64,000 nt of DNA from positions 62,001 to 126,000 of the forward strand of contig CAYJLW010000003.1 of NCBI GenBank assembly GCA_964370965.1, read 5' to 3'. Position numbers and translations under genes: made by a program. Each line of letters begins with the position of its first letter. Position 1 is the stretch's first letter. Shown one piece after another: positions 8,176 through 16,900 of the stretch. This DNA is from CAYJLW01 sp964370965. GTDB lineage: Bacteria > Actinomycetota > Acidimicrobiia > UBA2766. The notes under the pieces are model-generated. The model saw only the letters and a list, made by a program, of their open reading frames with translations, had not been told where the DNA came from and made no database searches.

Positions 8176-8346
8176 CAGCTTCCGGCAGACGCGGTGGGGC
8201 CGGGGCCTCCCGGAAGGGATACCGCCCCCTGGCGGCGAACGTAGCTACGATCAGTGTTCCGAATGCTCCGGATGGGCGTATCGGCGCCCATCCGCCGCCC
8301 CAGACGCGGAGGCGGTCCGAGACAGACGGGGGGAGTCGATCAGGCG

Positions 8347-8889
8347 ATGGCCCAGCCACCCCGGATCCTGCTGGACACGGCCGCCAAACAGGCGGCGGCG
8401 GAGGACGTCCTGCGGCGGGCCGGCTGGACGATCCGCCGGGGGTGGTCGGGTGGGCGGGGCGAGGTACGCAGCGGTGTCGTCTCCGACGTCGAGGACGCCG
8501 GTGCCCTGTTGCGCTGGGTTCTCGACGGCGGTGGCGTTGTGGCCCTGGTCGCCGCCCCGGCGCTGCGTGCGGCGCTCCACGACGACCTCCGGCACCTGGG
8601 CGGGGTCCACACCTGGGAAGACGCCTGCCGCCGGCCCGGCGTGCTGGTCCACCACGAGGGCGCTGCCCTGCTCGAGCTCATCGCCCAGGGTCTCTCCGTG
8701 GGGGAGTCGGCCCGGCGGGCGCACGTCTCGCTACGAACCGCCGAGCGGCGGCTGGCCGCCGCCCGGCGCGTTCTCGGGGCCGCATCCACCGAGGAGGCCG
8801 TCACGCTCCTGTGTTCGGCGGCGAGCGGACAGGCGGCTGAGACGGGTCTCACCCGCGCCCCGAGAGTGCGGGGGGCCGGCTGGCCTTGA
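8347..8889 (+). CDS. Small LuxR-like helix-turn-helix protein
   Basis: A 180-residue protein from the ATG at 8347; upstream in-frame ATGs at 8254 and 8272 are possible but have no better ribosome-binding site. Residues about 103-150 (LLELIAQGLSVGESARRAHV, then SLRTAERRLAAARRVLG) look like a GerE/LuxR-type helix-turn-helix with a recognition helix rich in Arg. The first 95 residues have alternating strand/helix character and could be a decayed receiver-like domain, but no phosphoacceptor pattern is convincing. It is the first gene in the segment that separates rplA from rplJ and may be a regulator of its neighbours. Function is inferred from the HTH only. Confidence 0.6.
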   Translation: MAQPPRILLDTAAKQAAAEDVLRRAGWTIRRGWSGGRGEVRSGVVSDVEDAGALLRWVLDGGGVVALVAAPALRAALHDDLRHLGGVHTWEDACRRPGVLVHHEGAALLELIAQGLSVGESARRAHVSLRTAERRLAAARRVLGAASTEEAVTLLCSAASGQAAETGLTRAPRVRGAGWP

Positions 8890-9015
8890 GTGGCGCCCCT
8901 GAAGTTGACCAACAACTCGACAACACCTGCTTAACAAAGGTTCTACCCATCTCAGCAGGTGACCAGCAGGCCTCCAGCGAAAGCAAGTGGCCAAGTGGTC
9001 ACTCAAGGGGATGTC

Positions 9016-9861
9016 ATGACCGACCCCGACGACCCCTCCAACCACAAAGAGGCGATCTGGCAGACCACAGCGCGGATGAGCGACCTCACCGACCCCTCGC
9101 AGTGGAACACCTACTACGACGACGGCGACGATACGTGGGCGATCTTCGAGATCGACGCCATCCTCCACGAGGACGTGGAGAACGTCGTCAGCGGGAACAC
9201 GTTCCTCTCGGCCTGGCAGGCGATGTGGGACGGCCTCCTCTGGATCAACGGCGTGAACACCATCGCCCGGGACCTCCCCGACGCCGACACCACCTGGATG
9301 GGCATCGCCACCTACGAGCGCTGGACGCTGCCCTCGCGCAGGCCGGCGTCGTCCACGACCACGCTCGGGACCCTGACGACGTTCTGGTGCCTCGACGAAG
9401 GCACGCTCACCTCCGGGAGATTCGGGACCTCGGACGACGGCACGTACCTCGAGATGTCGGCCCGTTCCGGGGGTGGGGACCGCATCGAGGTCTACCTCGT
9501 CGGCTACTACCCCGGCGGCGAGGTGCGCTTCGTACGGGAGATGATCGACGTGGAGTATCTCGACGTCGACGGCACCGCCTGCCGGCTCTGGCGGATAACG
9601 GCCGTCCCGACGCCCTCGGGGACGTCCGTGAGCGTGAGCGGCGGGGCCACCGGCGGGGACACCTGCGTGTGGTACCCCGGCGACGGCTCTTCCGAGGAGT
9701 CCCACGCCTCCACGTTCTCCCACACCTACACCTTCCCCGGCACCTACCGGGTGATGCAGGTCTGCTACGAGGACGACTCCGGTGACGACTTGGGGGAGGC
9801 CCAGGACGAGCAGCGCTACACGGTCGACTCGGTTCGCACGGACGACGTCACGGTGGGCTGA
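9016..9861 (+). CDS. Unknown protein with a PKD-like C-terminal domain
   Basis: About 281 residues from the ATG at 9016, which has AAGGGG just upstream; an in-frame ATG at 8959 is the alternative. No signal peptide or membrane segment is visible with either start. The first 200 residues are acidic and Trp-rich (for example SQWNTYYDDGDDTWAIFEID) and match nothing I recognise. The last 80 residues resemble an Ig-like PKD fold, with SSEESHASTFSHTYTFPGTY preceding RVMQVCYEDDSG, the usual PKD strand ending. PKD modules also occur in both giant secreted proteins of this window, so it may belong to the same functional group, but the missing export signal is odd. It is convergent with the LuxR-type gene. 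Confidence 0.6.
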   Translation: MTDPDDPSNHKEAIWQTTARMSDLTDPSQWNTYYDDGDDTWAIFEIDAILHEDVENVVSGNTFLSAWQAMWDGLLWINGVNTIARDLPDADTTWMGIATYERWTLPSRRPASSTTTLGTLTTFWCLDEGTLTSGRFGTSDDGTYLEMSARSGGGDRIEVYLVGYYPGGEVRFVREMIDVEYLDVDGTACRLWRITAVPTPSGTSVSVSGGATGGDTCVWYPGDGSSEESHASTFSHTYTFPGTYRVMQVCYEDDSGDDLGEAQDEQRYTVDSVRTDDVTVG

Positions 9862-9914
9862 CGCGATCGCGGCGGACGGCCAGCCCGACCTGGCCTGGGC
9901 CAGGCACGCCCCGG

Positions 9915-12482
9915 CTATCCCTCGCCCGCGGCTGCCGCTTCGTCCTGCAGGAGCAGGTCCGCCATCGTGGCGAGGGCCTGACTCCTGTTCGTGGCCCCCA
10001 ACTTCTGGCGGGCGGACTTCACGTGCGATTCCACGGTGCGGGGGCTGACGGCGAGTCGTCGGCCCACCTGAGCGTAAGTGAGGCCGTTCCCGATGAGACG
10101 CATGACCTGCACCTCCCGCTCCGAGAGCGGCAGCCCCTCGGCCACCTCGTGCGTGGCCCGCCGATGCACCCCGGCGAGGCGCAGGGAGCGGCGGACGCGG
10201 GCGAGCAGCGGGACGATGCCGACGTCGGCGACGGACTCCTCGACCTGCAGCAGCGTGGTGCGCGCCTCGGCCAGGTCACCTGCCCGCCGCATCGCTTCCC
10301 CCGCCGCCCAGGCGCAGCGCAGGGTGCCCCTGGTCAGGGACGACTCGCCGTAGGCGGCGCGGGCGGCGTCGAACGCCTCGACGGCGTTGCGGCAGTCGTC
10401 GTCGTCCCCCGCCAGGAGGCCGACGGCCCGGGTCTCCTCGTGCAGGGCCCGGGAGATGGGGAAGGGCAACAGGGGCAGTGGGGGCCCGGGCGGAAGATCC
10501 GCCTCCAGGGCCGCCCAGTGCCGGGTCGGGTACAGCAGGAGCAGCAGGGGTGTCGCGCCGTCGAGGGCGATCTCGTGCGGGCCGAGGAGTCCGACGGCTC
10601 GCTCCGGGTGTCCCGCCCAGAACTCGCAGTCGGCGAGGGCCGTTTGCAGCATGGGCGCCACGAGGTCCTCCTCTGCCGCGAGGACGCCGCGAGCGAGGAA
10701 CGCCCGTGCCTCGTCGAAGCGGCCGAGATCGGTGAGGGTGAGGCCGTAGCACAGGTGCGCGACGGCCGCCAGGGTGGGGCTCGGCCTGCTGAGGAGGACG
10801 TCCGGAGCGAGCTCCAGGGCCTCGCCGTAGCGGCCCTGGCAGACGTAGGCGGCGAGGCGGCACGCCTGCAGCTCCGCCTCCCAGCGTCTCTCGTCGAGGG
10901 CGGCGGCGTGGGCCACGAGGTCTTCGAGAAGCGCAGCGCCGTCCGCGAGCCGGCCGGCCACTGCGTAGCCGAAGGTGAGGTTCACCCCCGCCATGAAGCG
11001 GAGGTGGGCGTCGGCCGTCTGCGCGGCGTGATCCAGCACACGCAGAGCCGGGGATTCCCAGTCGTCCCGCCCGAGCAGGGCGCCCGCCGCCGAGGACCAC
11101 AGCAGCGCGGCGTGCGGGAACACCCCGAGCTCAGCGGCGCCGGCGACGACGTCCGCCGCCTGGGCGAGAGCACCGGCCACGTCCCACTCCACCTGGAAGG
11201 GGATCCTGAGGGACTCCTCGCGCAGGCGGAGCGCGACCACCGACTTCGAGTCTCCCGTCAGCTCCAGGCCGGCGCGCACGGCGGCGACGGCGCCCTTGTG
11301 GTCGCCCTGGTCGCCGGCGGCGCGGGCCGTCCAGTAGAGGGCGGCCGCACGTGTCTCGGGGTCTTCGGACTGCACGCTCTCGGCGAGGTCGCGGGCGGCC
11401 TCGACCTGGCGGGCCGACAGCAGCAACTCGGCGGCGCGGAGCTTCAAGGAGTCGGCTTCCGGTCCCGAAGCCACCGACGCCGCCAGGCGCAGCCAGGCCA
11501 CCTCTTCCGATGCGCACGCCGCCGATGCGATCGCGGCCTTGGCCCGCGAGAGAGCGGCGTCCTTGTCGCCGGCCCGGGCGAGGTGCTCGGCGGCCTCACC
11601 GGGGGACGGCACGCATTCGGCCACGAGTCGATGGGCGGCCTTGTGGTCGCACGCGTCCATGTCCCGCCGTGCCCAGTCCCCGATCAAGGAGTGGCGCAGG
11701 GAGACGAGAGACGTGACGTCCACGAGGCGGCGGCGTTCCAGCTCGCCGATGCGATCCGCGATCTGGAGGCGGGTGCAGAGCTCGGGGGTCGCCGGTCGCC
11801 CGAGGACGGCGAGTACCTGCAGGGCGCGCAGGGCGCCGGGTTCCAGTCCCTTGATCCGGGCGGCGATCATCATCTCCACCGATTCGGGCTGCGTTTCCCC
11901 GGCGAGTGCCAGCTCTTGGAGCAGGAGAGGGTTCCCGTCGGCGATCTGGAGGATCTCGGCGTGTCTCGCGGGCGGCAGGCCGGGGGCGAGCCGGGCGAGG
12001 AGGGCCTCGCAGTCCCCGGGCGCAAGGGGAGGAATCGGCACCACTTCGAACCCGGCCGCTTCGAGGCGGGCAAGGAGAGCGTCCGTGCCGGGCTCTCCCT
12101 CCCGGACGACGGCGAGCTCGGGGATCCGCCCGGCGAGCGCGCAGACGACCTCCAGCGTCTCGGCGTCCGCCCACTGGGCGTCGTCGAGGATGAGCGTGCC
12201 GCGCCCCACCCGGGAGGCCACGGCGTCGGCCGCCGCCAGTGTGTCCCGGGGCAGAGCTTCCAGCCCGAGCGCCCGCCGCAGCGGTAGGAGGGGCAGGCGG
12301 AGCGTGGCGAAGGCGTTGCCGAGGAAGGGCGGCTGCCCGCTGCGCCGGGCAGCTTCGACGGCGACGGCGGTGCGACCGATGCCGGCCTCGCCGACGAGGG
12401 CCACGGGTGTGGCGTCGCGAACGAGGCGGCAGAGGACGGCGAGCTCCTTCTCGCGTCCGAGTATCCGTTGCTCCTCTGGCAT
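9915..12482 (-). CDS. Large ATP-binding LuxR-family regulator (LAL/MalT-like)
   Basis: An 855-residue regulator from the ATG at 12482. The longer open frame up to 13058 overlaps the PD40 pseudogene and reads as shadow sequence. Residues 20-130 are an AAA-type ATPase domain. The Walker A motif is GEAGIGRTA, with Arg at position 37 where Lys is expected; Walker B is LILDDAQWAD (97-106). A TPR-like, Ala/Leu-rich helical middle follows. The C-terminal 65 residues are a clean GerE helix-turn-helix (LSEREVQVMRLIGNGLTYAQ, then VSPRTVESHVKSARQKLGAT). Such proteins are usually ATP- and inducer-dependent activators. It lies between two PKD/PD40-type genes, so these are candidate targets, by inference only. 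Confidence 0.85.
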   Translation of the reverse strand: MPEEQRILGREKELAVLCRLVRDATPVALVGEAGIGRTAVAVEAARRSGQPPFLGNAFATLRLPLLPLRRALGLEALPRDTLAAADAVASRVGRGTLILDDAQWADAETLEVVCALAGRIPELAVVREGEPGTDALLARLEAAGFEVVPIPPLAPGDCEALLARLAPGLPPARHAEILQIADGNPLLLQELALAGETQPESVEMMIAARIKGLEPGALRALQVLAVLGRPATPELCTRLQIADRIGELERRRLVDVTSLVSLRHSLIGDWARRDMDACDHKAAHRLVAECVPSPGEAAEHLARAGDKDAALSRAKAAIASAACASEEVAWLRLAASVASGPEADSLKLRAAELLLSARQVEAARDLAESVQSEDPETRAAALYWTARAAGDQGDHKGAVAAVRAGLELTGDSKSVVALRLREESLRIPFQVEWDVAGALAQAADVVAGAAELGVFPHAALLWSSAAGALLGRDDWESPALRVLDHAAQTADAHLRFMAGVNLTFGYAVAGRLADGAALLEDLVAHAAALDERRWEAELQACRLAAYVCQGRYGEALELAPDVLLSRPSPTLAAVAHLCYGLTLTDLGRFDEARAFLARGVLAAEEDLVAPMLQTALADCEFWAGHPERAVGLLGPHEIALDGATPLLLLLYPTRHWAALEADLPPGPPLPLLPFPISRALHEETRAVGLLAGDDDDCRNAVEAFDAARAAYGESSLTRGTLRCAWAAGEAMRRAGDLAEARTTLLQVEESVADVGIVPLLARVRRSLRLAGVHRRATHEVAEGLPLSEREVQVMRLIGNGLTYAQVGRRLAVSPRTVESHVKSARQKLGATNRSQALATMADLLLQDEAAAAGEG

Positions 12483-12742
12483 CCGGCCCAAGCTCCGCGT
12501 GTCGCGGTCGCCGCAGGGCTTCTGCGTCGCGCGCCGCCGATCCTCCCTCGGTCTCCGACGGCGCACGGGCGGCGGGTCGGCGCCGCAGCCCAGAGTTCGC
12601 CGCTCCACCCGGTCGGCGCGAGCTGTGACGCGCCCGTCCCCGGCTCGGGGGGAGACCGGGGACAGACGCGAGCTCTGCCGCCGGGACGTGTCGGGGCCGG
12701 GCCGGGGCGGGAAGGTTTGGGGTTGCCCCAGCCCGGCCTCCG

Positions 12743-13887
12743 TCAGTCGGGGACCGAGGTGGCGAAGATGTCCCGCACCCCGTTGGTGTCCCCGGTGACG
12801 ACGTTGGCGGCCGCCGAGGAGAACGCCACGCTGTTCCCTTGGGAGGAGACGGCGTTCCCGAGCGGCTCCGTATCGGCCCCCGACCCGATTGCCCGACCCG
12901 TGGTCGCAACCGAGGCGAGCCGGTGGCCCGCCACCAGGGCCGGCTTTCCTGCGACGGTGATGTCGCTCACGATCAGGTCGTTCTGGCCGTTGACGTCGGG
13001 GATCCCGGTCAGAGGCTGGGACGGGATCGAGGTCTCCCACGCCACCCGGCAACACCAACCCAAGGACCCGCGGCCGCCGGCGGAGATCCTGGTGTCAGAG
13101 GGCACGGTGGCCTTCGCGTGTGTCCCGGGGTGTTCGGAGACACAGGTCATCGAATGGACAACGGTCACGACCACGACGCTCACTCCCGGCTGGGCGCAAC
13201 CGCCTCCAGAGAGGTCCGTGGCGGACGTCACGAAAGCGACGGTGATCTGCGGCCACCCCGAACCCACCAGGCGGACCCCTTTGCTCGGGCCGTTGCCCGT
13301 GTAGGAGGAGTAGTACCCGTTCCACTTGACCGACACGGGCGTGGTCGACATGTAGGGCGGGGGGATCCTGTGACGAGGAGGCTGACGAAGACGTCGCGCG
13401 CGCCGTTGCCGTCCGACATGGAGTAGTCGCCGACGAGGTTGGTGGCGTCGGATTCGAAGACCACGACCACAACTGGTGGCACGCCCGAACTGGCGAATGC
13501 CCTGTCCAAACGGAACTCGTCGACATCAGGTTTCGCGCTTCTGGCGTTCGGATCTTGGGGCGCGTGCGACCCAGGGTCGTGGCCCATGATCCGGACGGTG
13601 TTGGCGGTGCTGAGGCGGCGCACGAAGACGTCGCGGACGGCGTTGGTGTCGCCTGCGAGGAGGTTGGTGGCGCCGGACTGGAAGGCGACGACGTCGCCGT
13701 CGGAGGAGATGCTGGGCTCGGCGCTGTCCCAGTTGGCCTGCGCTCCGGCGCTGGAGACGCTCACGCGGGCGGTGGTGGCGGTGGTGCGGTCGTGGACGAA
13801 GACCACGTGCAATCCGGGATACCCGCCATTTCCGCGGCAACCCCTGGCGTTCTTGGTCCGAGCTGTTGAACAGGGGTGCGTGACCAC
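12743..13887 (-). pseudogene. Frameshifted, truncated PD40-repeat gene
   Basis: Two overlapping minus-strand frames together encode one PD40 protein. The upstream part (from about 13887) has VHDRTTATTARVSV, SSDGDVVAFQSGATNLLAGD and ARDVFVSLLVTGSP. The downstream part continues PPPYMSTTPVSVKWNGYY and ends with a last repeat, FSSAAANVVTGDTNGVRDIF. The frames switch at a run of six C on the coding strand (plus 13359-13364); a seventh C would join them exactly. No signal peptide or good start is present: the repeats begin abruptly near 13813, head to head with the start of the giant gene. It is either a decayed relative of the neighbouring PD40 genes or an intact gene with a homopolymer sequencing error and a lost 5' end. 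Confidence 0.7.
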
Positions 13888-13954
13888 TTACGGTGTGCCT
13901 TGGGGCGCCGGAGGTGCCCGAGATCGTGGCGGCCGTGGCTGGAGGAAGCGGGCC

Positions 13955-16900
13955 TTGGGAGTCGGGAAGGGAACCCACACCGGGCGGAGGGGAGCGCGCT
14001 CCCATGGGAGGTGGGGGGGTGCGTCCGCCTTCCGGGTGGTGGCTGTCGGGGTCGCCCTGGTCGTGGCGCTTCCGGTCCTAGCGGTGGCGCCGCTGGAGCC
14101 CGCCGGCGCGCAGAGCCCTGGTCAGGCGACCGGGGACAGCTACGGGGCCTTCGTGTCGGGGGACGGGGGCCATGTCGTGTTCTCCTCGGATGCGGCGAAC
14201 CTGGTCGCGGGGGACACGAACTCGACCACGGACGTCTTCGTCCTGGACACGACGTCGGGTCAGTTGCAGCGGGTGAGCGTCAGCTCCGACGGGACCGAGG
14301 GTGACAGCCTCAGCACCTCGGGGTCCCTGAGCGACGACGGTCGGTTCGTGGCCTTCGACTCGTGGGCCTCGAACTTGGTGGCGGGGGACACGAACGGGAT
14401 GTCGGACGTGTTCGTGTACGNNNNNNNNNNNNNNNNNNNNNNNNNNNNNNNNNNNNNNNNNNNNNNNNNNNNNNNNNNNNNNNNNNNNNNNNNNNNNNNN
14501 NNNNNNNNNNNNNNNNNNNNTCGTGTACGACCGTTCGACGGGGGCGACCGAGCGGGTGAGCGTGGCGTCGGACGGTTCCGAGTCCGACAACTGGAGTGGG
14601 GCGCCGGCGCTGGACGGCACGGGCGACGTCGTTGCTTTCCAATCCGACGCCTCGAACTTGGTGGCGGGGGACGCGAACAGCTCGGGGGACGTGTTCGTGT
14701 ACGACCGTTCGACGGGGGCGACCGAGCGGGTGAGCGTGGCGTCGGACGGTTCCGAGGGAGACATGACGAGCTGGGGCCCTGCTCCGCTGTCGGACGACGC
14801 TCGTCATGTCGCGTTCGAGTCCGACGCCACGAACTTGGTGGCGGCGGACACGAACGGGGTCAGGGACGTGTTCGTGCACGACCGTCAGACGGCCCGGACG
14901 TCGAAGGCGAGCAACCCGGACCCGAGCCAGCCCTACACGGAGCGGGCGAGCGTGGCATCGGACGGGTCGCAGGCCGACGACGACAGCTATACGTCCGCGG
15001 TGAGCGCGGACGGCTCGACGGTGGTGTTCACCTCTGATGCCCACAACCTTGTGCCCGGCTACACCAACCCTGATTGGAACGGCGGTCTCTACGTCCGTGA
15101 CCGTGCGGGGGCGACCACGGAGCTGGTCAGCGTCTCTTCCGAGGGAGCCCCGGCGAACGCCTGGGGCGACTACTCCCCGTCGCTGAGCGCGGACGGCCGG
15201 TTCGTCTCCTTCGAGTCCGAGGCGGACAACCTGGTCGGCGGCGACACCAACGGATCGGGCGACGTGTTCGTGCGGGACCGCCAGTCGGGCACGACCGAGA
15301 GGGCGAGCGTGGCCTCTGACGGCACGGAGGGCGACGGGTGGAGCTACTGCGCGTCCCTGAGCGGGGACGGCCGCTACGTGGCGTTCGAGTCCGAAGCCTC
15401 GAACTTGGTGGCGGGGGACACGAACGGGGTGGCGGACGTGTTCGTGCGTGACCGTGCGAGCGGGGTCACCGAGCGCGTGAGTGTGGCGTCGGACGGCTCC
15501 GAGGGCGACGGCTGGGCGGGATGCGCGTCGATCAGCGGGGACGGCCGCTACGTGGCGTTCGAGTCCGACGCGTCCAACCTGGTGGCGGGGGACACCAACG
15601 GCCAGACGGACGTGTTCGCGCGCGACCGCCAGTCGGGCACGACCGAGGTCGTCAGCGTGAGCCCGGCCGGGAGCACCGCTGACAAATACAGCAGCGTCGG
15701 GAGGGGGGCGATCAGCGGGGACGGCCGCTTCGTGGCGTTCAGCTCCCGGGCGACAGACCTGGTGGTCGGGGACACCAACGGCCAGCGGGACGTCTTCGTC
15801 CGGGACCGGGTCACTGCCCAGACCGAGCGGGTGAGCGTGGGGCCGGGGGGTGTGGAGGCGAACTCCTACAGTGACTACTACCCGGCGATGAGCGAGGACG
15901 GCAGCAGCGTCGCGTTCTCCTCGCGGGCCTCCAACCTGGTGGGGGGCGACACGAACGCCAAGAGCGACGTGTTCCTCTGGGACATGTCCCAACGCAAGGC
16001 CCAGCGTGCGGGCGTTGACTCCGAGGGCAACGAGGGCTCTCAGAACAGCAACACCGGCGGGGGGCGCTCGGTCAGCGCGGACGGGGGCGTTGTGGTCTTC
16101 GACTCGGCCTCGACGTTCGTGGCGGGGGACACCAACGCCAAGAGCGACGTCTTCGCCCGGGTTCGTCCTGCCACGGGGAACCGGCCGCCGTCGGCGGCCT
16201 TCACGGTCGCGCCGGAGTGGGGGGCGATCCCGCTGGGCGTGGACGTGGACGCCTCGGCGTCCGGGGACAGCGACGGTCTCGTGGTGGACTACCAGTGGAA
16301 CTTCGGGGACGGCGGGACAGGTTCTGGGGTGACAGCGTCCCACGTGTACCTGGTTCCAGGGGCCTACCAGATCGCGCTGTCGGTAACCGACGACGACGGG
16401 GCCTCCGCGACGGCGACCCGGTCAGTGACCGTGCTCGCCGAGGCGAACGCTCCACCCGTGGCCGTCGCCGACAGCTACGCCACGCCCGAGGAGGCAGCGC
16501 TGACAGTAGCGGCACCCGGGGTCCTGGGCAACGACACCGACCCCGAGGGGCGGGGGCTCCTGGCCGACCTCGTGGGAGGCCCCTCGCACGGCGACCTGCA
16601 GTTCGCTTCCGACGGGTCGTTCCGATACACGCCGGAGGCGGACTTCTCGGGGGAGGACTTCTTCACCTACCAGGCGCGTGACCCCTTCGGGGGTCGGTCC
16701 GAGGTCACGACTGTGTCCCTGACGGTCACGTTGAGCCGCCTCAAGGTGGACAACTACCTGTACCGCCAGGGAGCGGCGGGGGCGCCGGACCCGTGGGGCT
16801 TCTCGACAAGAAGCGACATGTCGTTCGTGGCCTGGGCGCTGCGCGGGCGACCGAGCCAGGCCGCCGGCGAGGGGGCCGGAGGGGAGTCCGGAGGAAGCGC

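Noticed and set aside
8179..8216. A terminator after rplA
   Set aside because: CTTCCGG/CCGGAAG pair over 7 bp, but the loop is 24 bases and there is no T-tract; too weak to list as a feature.
8905..8960. A promoter or operator before the PKD-like gene
   Set aside because: TTGACC is present and a 7-bp inverted repeat (ACCTGCT/AGCAGGT) surrounds the start region, but no acceptable -10 lies at the right spacing.
12483..13058. An N-terminal extension of the LuxR-type regulator
   Set aside because: This upstream part of the frame is Arg/Gly/Pro-rich noise overlapping the last PD40 repeats in another frame; the ATPase domain starts right after the ATG at 12482.
14310..16343. A 677-codon minus-strand frame with repeated units
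   Set aside because: It is the complement of the PD40 repeats of the giant gene; its repeats only reflect those on the plus strand. It also reads through 100 Ns.
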